A DNA stretch of 64,000 nucleotides from the IMG/VR virus record IMGVR_UViG_3300035698_022738, positions 1 through 64,000 of that record; one strand, written 5' to 3'. The stretch comes from a virus. Shown here piece by piece: positions 9,731 through 19,006 of this stretch. Made by a program: the position numbers and the translations under genes. Numbering within the stretch: position 1 is the first letter of the stretch; each line of letters opens with the position of its first letter. The notes under the pieces are model-generated. The model had not been told where the DNA came from. It did not search any database and saw only the letters and a program-made list of their open reading frames with translations.

Positions 9731-11397
9731 GCATTTTATCGGATGTTAAAGAAGCCTTGACTTTTGTTGAGTTGGATACAAGACTCAAACATCTTCCAGG
9801 ACAACATGACCAAGCAAGCCATGGGAGCTGGGCAAGCGGAACTTTTCGGAATGTCACTCAGTATATTGATCCGGACGAAGCTCGCAGGGCCAGGGCCTAC
9901 AATCCATCGGGACAGTCACTCACCGATATGTTTGCTTCCCAAGAGGATGAGGATGATTGGGTATGGTCAGAGGATGAGGGTGATTGGGTGTGGACAGGGG
10001 AGGATGAGACTCCGACTCTGGATAAGCCTTCCGACTGGAACAAGGCTGCTATCGAGGAGTTTGGGCTCACATATGATCTGGCAGAGGCCGGATATGTTCT
10101 CACCAATGGAGACATGCTAGATTTCAGTGGAAAACGTGAGGGAGGTTCTCCAGGTGTGCGCTCATATGACCATAGACAAATAGGTGTGGCATTTGAGGAT
10201 TACGACATAGAGACACTGGGTGGAACTGACGGCATGATGTACTTCATGCAGGAATCCGGTGCTATCAGAATTAGTTACTATGGGGATGATGTAACAATAG
10301 ACATTGCTGCATATCCAACCACAAAGCAATTTGATTGGTTGAAAGAGATAGATGAGCAATATCCCATAATTTGGGATGTGACCGATCCGGCTACCGGGTA
10401 CAGACTGGATTCCGGAGAAGGGTTTAGGGATTTGAGGAGTGCGATTAGTGATGCCTACAATGACCCAAAAACGGGGTTTAAGCATCTCCCTGGTCAGCAT
10501 GAACAGATTTCACATGGCAATTGGGCAGACAGGTTGTCCTATTATAGAGACCAAAGACAAGAAATGTCGGATCAAGAATGGTCTGAGTTCAAACGCATTG
10601 AACGAGAGTGGATGCGCGGTCAATCCTCTATGTTCACTAAAGAGGAATGGGAGGCATTGAACGAGGCCTCCGATGATAAGCCTCTGCCAAGAGTAGGTGA
10701 ATCAACCAGTCCCCGGGTTGAATTTGATGTTGAAGATACATGCAGTCTGAGAATAGCACTCGATGAGCATAATATAAATCTGGATGATATCCAGGCAGTC
10801 GTTGATCTCAATATTGATGGTCTTGTGAGTCAGACAGAGGTCAGTGCTGACAACTCATATGATGATGACATTCGAGTGAAAAGTGAGATTGTAGATTCCG
10901 GCGGGAACTCCGTAGGGAATATTGAATTCAACATTACTTCATACTCTATTCGATTTGGTTACTTTAAGCTCGATAATCAGTATGGTCGCTCGGGGAACGC
11001 CGTAGAAATCATCAATGATATGGTGAGCCTAGGCCAGAGGGCTGGTATTGACAGAATTTCTCTTGAGGCTGACATTTCAATCGGAAAATACGCATGGGCA
11101 AAGCTTGGTTTTGATTACGACGGTTCCGATTATTCTCCGGAACAGGCGTCAGAAGTTTTTCAAAATTGGTTTAGTGATATGAGCTATCTCCATGGGTTAG
11201 ATGAGCCTCCGGATGGATGGCCCGAGTTTGAGTCAGCTATGCATGTAGCTGAATACGATCCTGGAATCTATGTCAAAGGGTCGAATATATCGAACAGAGA
11301 TGTACCAAAGGATATGACTTTACCACTCGGAAAGGCTTTCATGTTGGATGATAGAGGTCATGGAAAGTGGCACGGAGAGCTCTACGTCTGGAACTAA
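9727..11397 (+). CDS. KHLPGQH-motif protein with two internal modules, the second GNAT-like
   Basis: This 556-residue protein has the KHLPGQH motif near residue 21 (base 9787) and again near 252 (base 10480). After the first copy is a region with AGYVLTNGDMLDFSGK and DHRQIG, a pattern I associate with conserved phage and bacterial hypotheticals. After the second is a module ending AGIDRISLEADISIGKYAWAKLGFDY (split across residues ~435-465). Its ISLEAD...YAWAKLGF pattern resembles GNAT-like domains found in phage head-associated fusions. An acidic DDWVWSEDEGDWVW repeat separates the first motif from its module. It starts at ATG overlapping the HNH gene stop. The function call is tentative. Confidence 0.65.
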   Translation: MSILSDVKEALTFVELDTRLKHLPGQHDQASHGSWASGTFRNVTQYIDPDEARRARAYNPSGQSLTDMFASQEDEDDWVWSEDEGDWVWTGEDETPTLDKPSDWNKAAIEEFGLTYDLAEAGYVLTNGDMLDFSGKREGGSPGVRSYDHRQIGVAFEDYDIETLGGTDGMMYFMQESGAIRISYYGDDVTIDIAAYPTTKQFDWLKEIDEQYPIIWDVTDPATGYRLDSGEGFRDLRSAISDAYNDPKTGFKHLPGQHEQISHGNWADRLSYYRDQRQEMSDQEWSEFKRIEREWMRGQSSMFTKEEWEALNEASDDKPLPRVGESTSPRVEFDVEDTCSLRIALDEHNINLDDIQAVVDLNIDGLVSQTEVSADNSYDDDIRVKSEIVDSGGNSVGNIEFNITSYSIRFGYFKLDNQYGRSGNAVEIINDMVSLGQRAGIDRISLEADISIGKYAWAKLGFDYDGSDYSPEQASEVFQNWFSDMSYLHGLDEPPDGWPEFESAMHVAEYDPGIYVKGSNISNRDVPKDMTLPLGKAFMLDDRGHGKWHGELYVWN

Positions 11398-11430
11398 GGT
11401 GATATGCAAAGATAGTAAAAAGGTGGTACA

Positions 11431-11940
11431 ATGATCTCAATTGTTTTACCAAAGGGACACGAGTTGGAAGATGGAGAATCAGATGCTGAGTTCTGGTTTC
11501 CGTTGCTTGAAGAGGATGAGAATTTGGGACAGTTTGAAATCAAAAGGGGGAAGAAACCGATGACAGACCTTGGAAATCTTGATAAGAGTTTGAAGACGTT
11601 GGAGAGCTTGCTTGTACGAGAGAAAAAGAAGGGAATACCTCCGCTTTCGATGAAAATCCGCAAAGCGAAAACAGCTCAAGAGGTAGCTGAAAGAATTCAG
11701 TCCTCGTGGCTGGGCTATGGGGTCAGTGATCTGACACCTGTTGATGGTGGTGTGCAGATGACAATCACCAAAGGCGGGCAGGGGGGGACAGAAGTCAACG
11801 ATGATACGTTCAAGAATGCAATGAAATTTCTCTGGTACAAGGATTCCGGCTCAGGGACCTACACCCTGACAGGCTCTCCTTTTCCAGTCAAGGCTGAATT
11901 TGGCAGTAGCGATATTACGGTAACAGTAACCGACAAATAG
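11431..11940 (+). CDS. Unknown protein, possible virion component
   Basis: This 169-residue protein is preceded by AAAAAGGTGG. The N-terminal half is acidic then basic (EEDENLGQFEIKRGKKP); the C-terminal half is rich in Gly, Thr and Ser with beta-strand alternation (GTYTLTGSPFPVKAEFGSSDITVTV), suggesting a small beta-sandwich. I do not recognise the family. It sits between a KHLPGQH protein and the tandem glycosyltransferase, so it may be a minor head or decoration protein. That placement is inference. Confidence 0.65.
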   Translation: MISIVLPKGHELEDGESDAEFWFPLLEEDENLGQFEIKRGKKPMTDLGNLDKSLKTLESLLVREKKKGIPPLSMKIRKAKTAQEVAERIQSSWLGYGVSDLTPVDGGVQMTITKGGQGGTEVNDDTFKNAMKFLWYKDSGSGTYTLTGSPFPVKAEFGSSDITVTVTDK

Positions 11941-11958
11941 ACGGGCCAGGTAGGTCAA

Positions 11959-13983
11959 TTGAATAGACCAAAAGTGTCGATTGTAATCCCTTGTTACCAG
12001 CATCAAACAATAGTGAAGAGAGCTGTAGCAAGTGCATTAGCACAAAAAAATGCGCCCAAATATGAGGTCATTGTTGTAGATGACGGCTCTGATCCGCCAG
12101 TTGCGGCGATGAGGGGAGTTCGTCTCATACGGCACGAAGAGAATAAGGGGTTGGCGGCTGCTTTGAACACGGGTGTACGTGCATCCAAAGCTAGCCGTTT
12201 TGTGATTCTGGCCTCTGATGACGAGCTCGATCCACTCTACATGAACGAGATGACTAAGCATAAGTCCGATATTGTCAGCTGTGACATGATGATATCTGAT
12301 GAGCATATCCTGATGAGATCTGGAAATTTATACAGGCTCAAGAAGGGGAACTGTCACTCATATGCAGCCCTGGTAACTAGAGATATGTTCAACAGAGTGG
12401 GTGGGTTCAAGAACATGAATCCATCCTGGGAGGATTATGAGTTTTGGTTGAATTGTGCAAAGCATGCAGCAAAGTGGAAGCATGTAAAGAAGCCTTTGCA
12501 CATCTACTATCACACAAAGGATGGGCGTAACGAGCAAGCTCAGGGAAAGGATCGCCTGCTAAACGGCCTGCTGCACGGCTACCACGAGGACCTGTATGGT
12601 CTGGGTATGGGGCTCGTTGGAGTGGTGATCCCCTGCTATAAGCATGAGGAGTTTGTTCTCGAGGCCGTGGAATCCTGTCTACATCAAAGCTACCCTCATG
12701 TTCAGGTTGTTGTGGTTGATGACGGGTCCCCTGGTGATGTTAAAGGAGCTTTGAAGGGAGTGAGTGACCCTGAACGGCTTTCAATCTTGAGGCAAGATAA
12801 CAGGGGCCTATCAGGGGCCAGGAATTCAGGCATACGCTATTTGATATCAAAATTCTATCCAGAATACACAATGATGCTTGACGCAGATGATATGATAGAC
12901 GAGAAATTCATCGAAACCACAATGACTGTGATGCAGGATAATGAGTTTGTGTACACGGATGTCCAGTTCTTTGGGGATGCTTGGCACATCTATGAGCTAC
13001 CGGAATGGGATAGGAATTTAATTCTCCGTAAGCATTTGCATCCGTGTACATTTCTTGCACCGTCTAAAATGTTCGATAACGTGATTGAAAGTCGTGGTTA
13101 TTGCTATGATGAGGATATGAAGGACGGCTATGAAGACTGGGAGTTCAGCATTGCATGTGCGATGTGTGACTGGAATGGAAAACGTGTGCCACAGCCTCTT
13201 TTTCAGTATAGGCAGTTTCAAAATGGATCAATGAGAACTGAGGCAAACAAAAAGAACAAAGACCTTGCCAAGTATATTCGAGAGAAGCACAGTTGGATTT
13301 CGACTGGAGGTTGGAGACAAATGGCTGGATGTACATCTTGCGGAGGTAACAGAATGGCAAAGACAGGTCCAGGAGCTCTCAAGGTTATCGTTCCAGGAAT
13401 AGGTGAGGTAATCTGGGACACCCCGTTAAGTGTGGAGTACACTGGGATCACAACCAGCACCGTTACCAAGATTGGTCATGGAGGCCAAATCTATAAGTTT
13501 AGCGGTGATCTCGAAAAGCAGGCAAGGGGGTATGGACCCCGATTTATTGCGAAGGCTGTAGACGCCCATCTCTTCTCAGGCCCATTTGAGCTGAATCCAA
13601 TCAGTAGTGAACCCGAAGTACAAAGAGATGAAGAGGCGGAAACACTTCAGATCGAGAGGGCTCCGGTTGTTCAAGACCCCAAGGGAACGAGGCTGGTTGA
13701 TCTGCGAAGGCCTTTGACGGAAGAAGAGACTGAAAAGAAAAAGGAACAAGAGTTCGAGGAAATTCAGGAGCGGGCGGCTGCGGTTGTGATTGCCTCTGAT
13801 GACCTAACACAAATCAAAGGTGTTGGGCCAGCTTATGAGGAAAAGCTAAAAGCTGCTGGGTATACTTTCCTTGTCGATCTTGCTGGGGCACACTCCGATG
13901 AGTTGAGTCTGCTGCTGGGGATCAAATCTGAAAAGGCTGAATCGTTGATTGCAGCCGCTCTGGCAGTGATGAATGAATCTTAG
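11959..13983 (+). CDS. Tandem GT2-GT2 glycosyltransferase with C-terminal helix-hairpin-helix domain
   Basis: The TTG start has AGGTAGG upstream. The 674-residue product has two family-2 (GT-A) glycosyltransferase domains: residues ~1-215 (SIVIPCYQH, VVDDGSD, SDDE) and ~217-440 (VVIPCYKHEEF, VVVDDGSPGD, LDADDM as the DxD metal site). After a C-x2-C-G segment and a charged linker comes a helix-hairpin-helix near residues 615-670 (LTQIKGVGPAYEEKLKAAGY). HhH domains normally bind DNA or occur at the ends of ribosomal or repair proteins, so this fusion is odd. It overlaps the next gene by 11 bases. Bifunctional chain synthesis or alternating sugar addition is plausible. Confidence 0.85.
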   Translation: MNRPKVSIVIPCYQHQTIVKRAVASALAQKNAPKYEVIVVDDGSDPPVAAMRGVRLIRHEENKGLAAALNTGVRASKASRFVILASDDELDPLYMNEMTKHKSDIVSCDMMISDEHILMRSGNLYRLKKGNCHSYAALVTRDMFNRVGGFKNMNPSWEDYEFWLNCAKHAAKWKHVKKPLHIYYHTKDGRNEQAQGKDRLLNGLLHGYHEDLYGLGMGLVGVVIPCYKHEEFVLEAVESCLHQSYPHVQVVVVDDGSPGDVKGALKGVSDPERLSILRQDNRGLSGARNSGIRYLISKFYPEYTMMLDADDMIDEKFIETTMTVMQDNEFVYTDVQFFGDAWHIYELPEWDRNLILRKHLHPCTFLAPSKMFDNVIESRGYCYDEDMKDGYEDWEFSIACAMCDWNGKRVPQPLFQYRQFQNGSMRTEANKKNKDLAKYIREKHSWISTGGWRQMAGCTSCGGNRMAKTGPGALKVIVPGIGEVIWDTPLSVEYTGITTSTVTKIGHGGQIYKFSGDLEKQARGYGPRFIAKAVDAHLFSGPFELNPISSEPEVQRDEEAETLQIERAPVVQDPKGTRLVDLRRPLTEEETEKKKEQEFEEIQERAAAVVIASDDLTQIKGVGPAYEEKLKAAGYTFLVDLAGAHSDELSLLLGIKSEKAESLIAAALAVMNES

Positions 13984-14338
13984 CTGGTTGCCGTCCTGGT
14001 TAAGGGTTGTTATATACGCTCTGGCTGTATTCAGGCTGACTCATTTGGTTTTGAGGGAGGCGGGACCCTTCGACATCTTTGTGAGATTGAGAGCCTTGCT
14101 CGGAGCTTACGAAAGACTGGAAGTGTCAAAGAATGGTGAGGTCATAGCCATACAGACCTCGAAGGGCTTTTGGACTGATTTGTTTTCCTGTCCTTACTGT
14201 CTGTCTGGCTGGTTTGCCATCATTGCAGCTGTCGGGCTCGCCTCAGATTTCTTGTGGCTCGATCTGATCGCCCTCTGGCTTTGTGTGTGGGCAATTGTAT
14301 TCTTTGTCTTTAGGGCATTAGAGAGGGGTGAGGGATGA
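13973..14338 (+). CDS. DUF1360-like small membrane protein
   Basis: This 121-residue protein has hydrophobic segments near residues 9-24, 66-83 and 88-111. The central D.FSCPYCLSGWF matches the cysteine-pair signature typical of the DUF1360 family found in phages and sporulating bacteria. Its biochemical role is unknown. It starts inside the end of the tandem glycosyltransferase gene and its stop overlaps the next start (ATGA), so it is embedded in the sugar operon; a membrane anchor or regulator for glycosylation enzymes is conceivable but unproven. Confidence 0.75.
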   Translation: MNLSWLPSWLRVVIYALAVFRLTHLVLREAGPFDIFVRLRALLGAYERLEVSKNGEVIAIQTSKGFWTDLFSCPYCLSGWFAIIAAVGLASDFLWLDLIALWLCVWAIVFFVFRALERGEG

Positions 14339-15213
14339 GAATCCTGATAACAGGAGGCCTGGGGTATATCGGGGGCTATCTGGCAAAAGAGCTAAAGAGA
14401 GATGGACACGATGTTATCCTTCTTGATACTCTGTTCAATGCGGCATGGAATGCCAATGAGTTCAACGAGTTTGGAATTATGAGGGACAGCGTTACAAACA
14501 TTGATGTCGTTTCAAGGGCGTTGAAGGGTGTCGATGTTGTCTATCATCTGGCGGCCAGGATGGATTGGTCACAAGCCTTTAGGCACCCGATCAAGCTGTA
14601 CAGGACAAATGTACTGGGGACAGCCAACGTTTTGACAGCTGCCAGGGATGCCGGGGTTGACCAAGTTGTTGTGGCCTCATCAGCTGCGGTCTATGGAAAC
14701 GTGGATTATGCAGATGAGGACTGCCTGCCGATGCCCATCAATTCCTATGGCTGTACCAAGTTAGCCATGGAGGCTGTCTGTCGTGATTTTGGTATCATGG
14801 GGCTGAATGTTGTTGTTCTCAGGTTCTTCAACGTTTGGGGTGGCATGGTATCCCGATCTGTTGTCAATAAATTTGTAGATGGGCACTCGTCAATCTATGG
14901 AGACGGGGGACAAACACGAGACTTTGTTTACATTGGTGATGTCATTTCTGCTCTCATGCAAGCCCGTCTCTGGGACCCCCTAATCTACAACATTGGGACT
15001 GGGGTATCTATCTCAGTTCAGGATTTGTGGAGCATGATAAGAACTGATAAACCGGAGCTTGAAGGGTTAAGGTCTGGACAGCCTGAAATCTATATGTCAG
15101 GAGCTGACATGGATTCTACCTACCGTCGTGTACCTTGGAGACCAAAAGTAATGATCTCTGAGTTGAAAAAGACAGACATCATTAGACTGTCTTTGTCTGA
15201 ATCGCTTGATTAG
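14335..15213 (+). CDS. NAD-dependent epimerase/dehydratase (extended SDR family)
   Basis: This 292-residue protein shows the glycine-rich nucleotide-binding motif TGGLGYIG near residues 6-13, a serine region (ASSAAVYGN) and the catalytic Y-x3-K (YGCTK near residue 138), followed by RFFNVWG. Length and motifs fit UDP-sugar 4-epimerases and 4,6-dehydratases acting on nucleotide sugars in the cytosol. The exact reaction is not readable. It is coupled to DUF1360 upstream and followed by oxidoreductase, aminotransferase and acyltransferase genes, so it probably supplies or reshapes the nucleotide sugar that those enzymes modify. Confidence 0.88.
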   Translation: MRILITGGLGYIGGYLAKELKRDGHDVILLDTLFNAAWNANEFNEFGIMRDSVTNIDVVSRALKGVDVVYHLAARMDWSQAFRHPIKLYRTNVLGTANVLTAARDAGVDQVVVASSAAVYGNVDYADEDCLPMPINSYGCTKLAMEAVCRDFGIMGLNVVVLRFFNVWGGMVSRSVVNKFVDGHSSIYGDGGQTRDFVYIGDVISALMQARLWDPLIYNIGTGVSISVQDLWSMIRTDKPELEGLRSGQPEIYMSGADMDSTYRRVPWRPKVMISELKKTDIIRLSLSESLD

Positions 15214-15236
15214 AGTCCGGCTGGGAGGCCTATATA

Positions 15237-16085
15237 ATGCGAGTAGCTGTGTTTGGAGCGGGTTACTGGGGTATCAACTATATCAGGGAGTTGGGGAAGT
15301 ACGTTGAATTTGTAATAGAACCAAATGCTGAGAGAGCTGAGGTTGTGCGGAAAAAGTATGGAGTTGCAGTCTATCCTGACCTGCCAGAGGTGTATTTTGA
15401 TGCAGCCGTTGTAACAACACCTCCCGAGCATCATGTCAGGATTGCAAAACCAATCCTGGCCTCCGGCAGGAAAGTATTGATCGAAAAGCCGTTGGCTATG
15501 TCAGTCAATGAGGCCAAAGAGCTTCAGCCCTACGCAGAAAATTGCATGGCCGCTCTGGTCTACCTCTTTCACCCAACTGTCGAAACTCTCAGGAAAGAAG
15601 CTAGCGCGAGGATAGAATTCAAGCAGCTGTCTCATATATGTAGTCGTAGGACAAATGCAGGTCCTGTCAGACCATGGCAGACTGCAATGCACGACCTGGC
15701 TCCTCATGATATTTCCATTTTCAATTATGTACTGGAAAGCTCTCCGAAGTGGGTAAGAGCGGCAGGAAACAACGACTGGACATTTTTGAACCTTGGCTAT
15801 GAACTCACCTCGGGGGAAACATACGATGCCATTTGCTATGTATCATGGCATGGAGGGGAAAAAATCAGAAGAATTGAACTTGTGTACACTCCAGAGCACT
15901 CGGAACGGTTTGTATTTGACGATGTATCCATTGTTCTGTCAATAACCCCCTTGAGACGTATGCTTGACTCATTCATGAACGGGCAATGGGAAAAGAGCAC
16001 TTTTGACGATGGAATGGCTGTTATGCAGGTCTTGCAATCGGCGGAGAAAAGTCTCGCTATGGGTGGGCGGGAGGTAAAATTGTGA
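15237..16085 (+). CDS. Gfo/Idh/MocA-family sugar oxidoreductase
   Basis: This 282-residue protein begins with a Rossmann fold (VAVFGAGYWG) and has the family signature EKPLA near residue 84, where the lysine contacts the substrate. The family oxidises or reduces a ring hydroxyl of a sugar or nucleotide sugar with NAD(P). Followed directly by a DegT-type aminotransferase and a beta-helix acyltransferase, it resembles the WbpB step of the WbpB-WbpE-WbpD pathway (3-oxidation of a UDP-sugar acid). That substrate is inference from gene order. It overlaps the next gene by four bases. Confidence 0.87.
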   Translation: MRVAVFGAGYWGINYIRELGKYVEFVIEPNAERAEVVRKKYGVAVYPDLPEVYFDAAVVTTPPEHHVRIAKPILASGRKVLIEKPLAMSVNEAKELQPYAENCMAALVYLFHPTVETLRKEASARIEFKQLSHICSRRTNAGPVRPWQTAMHDLAPHDISIFNYVLESSPKWVRAAGNNDWTFLNLGYELTSGETYDAICYVSWHGGEKIRRIELVYTPEHSERFVFDDVSIVLSITPLRRMLDSFMNGQWEKSTFDDGMAVMQVLQSAEKSLAMGGREVKL

Positions 16086-17233
16086 GTACCTTACTAGGTC
16101 CTGATCTTCGTATTCTTGACCCAAAAATTCTCGAAAGAGTTGAAAGCGTACTCATGTCAGGACAGTTTATAAACGGTCCGGGGGTTGGGTTCTTTGAGAA
16201 GAGCTGGGCGGAAGTGACTGGCAGTGAGTATTGTGTTGGGGTTGCTTCTGGGTCGGCTGCACTCAAGTCAATACTCACCTATATCCGACGCAAATCTCCT
16301 GACAAGCAGAATGTTATCTTACCCAGGATATCCTTCTATGCGACGGCGGAAGCTGTTGTATCCGCTGGGTTTACACCCTATTATGTTGATGTCGGGCCAG
16401 ATGGGGGAATACTTGTTGGGGACGTTAAGAAAATCTTGGAAGGGGGAGGTACGATAAGCCCCCAGAGTATTGCAGCTGTCGTAGTTGTCCATCTGTATGG
16501 AAAAGCCCTTCAAATGAACACTCATATTCAAAAGCTTGCTCGGGAACTTGGAATTCCTTTTGTAGAGGACGCATGCCAAGCTCATGGTGTATTCAACAAG
16601 GATTTCCCGCATTACGGGATTGCAGCAGCCTATTCATTTTATCCGGCCAAGAATTTAGGGGCAGCTGGGGACGCAGGGGCCGTTGTAACAAACGATATGG
16701 AGTTGGCTGACTTTGTACGGGCATACATCAACTATGGTGATCCAAAGGGCCAGAAGTTCAATCATTCCCTGCTGGGTACAAATGAGAGAATGGACACAAT
16801 ACAGGCAGCTGTGTTGAATGGGAAACTAGAGAGTCTGAAATCTTGGAATAATCATAGGAGCCAGGTTGCTGGATATTATGCAGCCAGTGGACTGAAGTCA
16901 ATTGCTTCCCGGTCTGGTCTGGAAGTTGTCTCAAACTGGCACCTCTATCCAATATTAGTCAAAGAGCGGGATATTGTGATGGAACAAATGAGAACGGTCA
17001 GAAGGGTGTCTACGGGCAACCATTATCCATACACCTTGGATAGTTTGTTCCCTGGCGAGAGGGCTTTTGAATCACTCTGCTTCGGAGATTCCTACTCAAA
17101 AGTTCTTTCCGAGCATACAATGACTCTTCCCATAGGAACTCATGTTACAATGGAGATGGCTGCACAAGTAGTCAACGCCTTCCAATCAATTTGCAAAAGA
17201 GACAAGACATATACATGGAGGTTAAAAGAATGA
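16082..17233 (+). CDS. DegT/DnrJ/EryC1/StrS-family sugar aminotransferase
   Basis: This 383-residue product has a GTG start overlapping the previous stop. Family features are [10 protein letters not shown] near residue 56 (phosphate-cup region), VEDACQAHG near 162 and [15 protein letters not shown], whose lysine near residue 189 should form the Schiff base with PLP. These enzymes aminate a keto-sugar nucleotide using glutamate. The keto group would be made by the preceding oxidoreductase and the new amine acylated by the following enzyme, the WbpE position in the WbpB-E-D scheme. It ends in an ATGA overlap with the acyltransferase. Confidence 0.92.
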
Positions 17234-17670
17234 TACGTGATGATGTTGTCATTGAAGGCGAATGTAAAATCGGAGAAGGCCTGGACACCGGATATTTCGT
17301 TGTGCTCCGGTCATGTACAATTGGGGACAATGTTTGTATTTGGAGCCACTCTACAGTTGATCCAGGGGCTGTAATTGGGGACAACGTTAAGTTACACAAT
17401 CACTCCTACGTGAGTCAGAATGTGATCATCGAGAGTGGTGTTTTTGTTGGGCCTGGAGCCATAATCCTGAACGACAAATACCCCCCTCGGTATAACCCGG
17501 ATGTATGGGAACCACCGAGAATTTGTACCGGGGCTGTAATTGGGGGAGGGGCAGTTATCCAACCTGGGGTCACAGTCGGAAAAGGTGCGATCATTGCCGC
17601 CGGAGCAGTAGTAACAAAGGATGTTCCACCAAATCAGCTTTGGGGTGGAATTCCGGCAAAGAGGATGTAA
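17230..17670 (+). CDS. Left-handed beta-helix (hexapeptide repeat) acyltransferase
   Basis: I place the start at ATG 17230 (ATGGAGGTTAAAAGA ribosome site, ATGA overlap with the previous gene), giving 146 residues. The sequence is almost entirely hexapeptide repeats of the [LIV]-G-x4 type ([35 protein letters not shown]) with the PP.. loop typical of trimeric acyltransferases. Members transfer an acetyl or other acyl group from a CoA or ACP donor to an amino sugar. It is the natural last step after oxidation and transamination, WbpD-like. Donor specificity is not readable. Confidence 0.9.
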   Translation: MIRDDVVIEGECKIGEGLDTGYFVVLRSCTIGDNVCIWSHSTVDPGAVIGDNVKLHNHSYVSQNVIIESGVFVGPGAIILNDKYPPRYNPDVWEPPRICTGAVIGGGAVIQPGVTVGKGAIIAAGAVVTKDVPPNQLWGGIPAKRM

Positions 17671-17671
17671 C

Positions 17672-18268
17672 ATGAAAGCTTTGGACAATGCTGCAAAGGT
17701 GTGGAACGATCCTGAGCCTCTTGAGAGAGCCTGGGAAACAATGGATCAGAAGAAGGAACTGGAAAAATGGGTATCATCTGAATGGGTAGGACAGGCCGAT
17801 AAGATTGCTGATCTGGAGTGTGGAACTGGCAGGTATGCTGATGTACTTGAATATTCCTGGTACAAAGGCTTCGACACCAGCACCCCTATGATCAAGTTTG
17901 CTGAGGCAAAGGCCAAGGACAGGGGAAGGGAGAACGCTGAGTTCACCTGTGTCGATGTCCTGAGTTACCAATCGACTGAGGCCTACGATCTTGTGCTCAT
18001 GATGGATGTAGCCCAGCATATTGATGAGCCCTTACAGGCAATCATGCAGGTTCTCAATCACTGGGTTGCAAACAGGTATATTTTTTCTGTTTTGGTTGGC
18101 CCCAAACGAGAACAGTTGATGAATTCTACGGTGATTCCATATGTAGAATTCGCAGACTTTTTGGTTGATATCACAGGGAAAAAGAAGAAATCTGTCTCTC
18201 TTCGGGTGGATCAGGTTGGGGGAGAACAGTTCAGAGCGGCGTATTTATATGTAGCAGGGGGAAAATAA
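17672..18268 (+). CDS. Class I SAM-dependent methyltransferase
   Basis: This 198-residue protein has a SAM-binding motif I variant DLECGTGRY (usually DxGxGxG), motif II-like FDTSTPMI and VLMMDVAQHIDEP as the post-II segment. The start at ATG 17672 follows GAGGATGTAAC. Its position inside the sugar cassette suggests methylation of a sugar hydroxyl or N-alkylation of an amino sugar (compare methyl-capping enzymes of O-chains), but substrate is inference. The stop overlaps the next ATG (TAATG). Confidence 0.82.
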   Translation: MKALDNAAKVWNDPEPLERAWETMDQKKELEKWVSSEWVGQADKIADLECGTGRYADVLEYSWYKGFDTSTPMIKFAEAKAKDRGRENAEFTCVDVLSYQSTEAYDLVLMMDVAQHIDEPLQAIMQVLNHWVANRYIFSVLVGPKREQLMNSTVIPYVEFADFLVDITGKKKKSVSLRVDQVGGEQFRAAYLYVAGGK

Positions 18269-18999
18269 TGCTATCACATACGATGGTAGGAGCAGTAACT
18301 CCAGGCCTTCATATCCGGAACGAGGAATACTGGATACATTACGTACTTCGAGATATTCTGAAGGTCTTTGGTCGGGCTGTTGTAATTGATACGGGAAGTA
18401 CGGATCAAACAACAGCAATCGTGAAAAAGACGTTTGATATGTATGGAACACCGGGTGAGTGCATCCTGGTCGAAGAGGACATGGGGACCGACGCAATAAA
18501 AATCGGTCAGTGTTCCACTCGATTACGAGGCATGATAAAGACCCCATGGATGCTGTTGGTAGACGGGGATGAGATATGGAGAACAACACAGCTCAAGAAC
18601 TTTTTGGATGCTTTGGAGGGTTTGCGAGTTGAAGATACCGAGGTTGGTCTGATAAAAGCTCGCAATATCATAGAGCACAATGATGTATTTGTAGAACGTG
18701 AGGGCTTTTCGGCAGACCGTCTTTTTTCTCCGGTAGTGAAATGGAGTAAGAGAAATGACTACCCGTTCCAAAGCCATGATCTTGAAGATAGAATCGATAG
18801 AGGGAAGTCATTTTACTTTTTGGGTGATGTGTTTTTCTGGCATGTTAGGCATATAATCAGGTCAAGCAATGAGCAAGTTGCCTACTTCCGCCAGGAAAAG
18901 AGGGATTATTTCCCATGGGATGGTCAATTTGAGGACCTACCCGAAGATTGGCTGGGCGACGTTGATCCAGCATTCCTAAATCCATATTTGAAAATATGA
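18268..18999 (+). CDS. Family 2 glycosyltransferase
   Basis: This 243-residue GT-A protein has the acceptor-side start LHIRNEEYWIHYVLRD, donor-site VVIDTGSTDQTTAIV and a metal-binding LVDGDEIW (DxD equivalent). The pattern (IRNEE...DTGSTD...DGDE) is that of the GT2 branch around WcaA/SunS-type enzymes, some of which glycosylate peptides. It is the last gene of the sugar cassette, translationally coupled to the methyltransferase, and is followed after seven bases by the connector protein of the tail module. Confidence 0.87.
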   Translation: MLSHTMVGAVTPGLHIRNEEYWIHYVLRDILKVFGRAVVIDTGSTDQTTAIVKKTFDMYGTPGECILVEEDMGTDAIKIGQCSTRLRGMIKTPWMLLVDGDEIWRTTQLKNFLDALEGLRVEDTEVGLIKARNIIEHNDVFVEREGFSADRLFSPVVKWSKRNDYPFQSHDLEDRIDRGKSFYFLGDVFFWHVRHIIRSSNEQVAYFRQEKRDYFPWDGQFEDLPEDWLGDVDPAFLNPYLKI

Positions 19000-19006
19000 G
19001 GTAACT

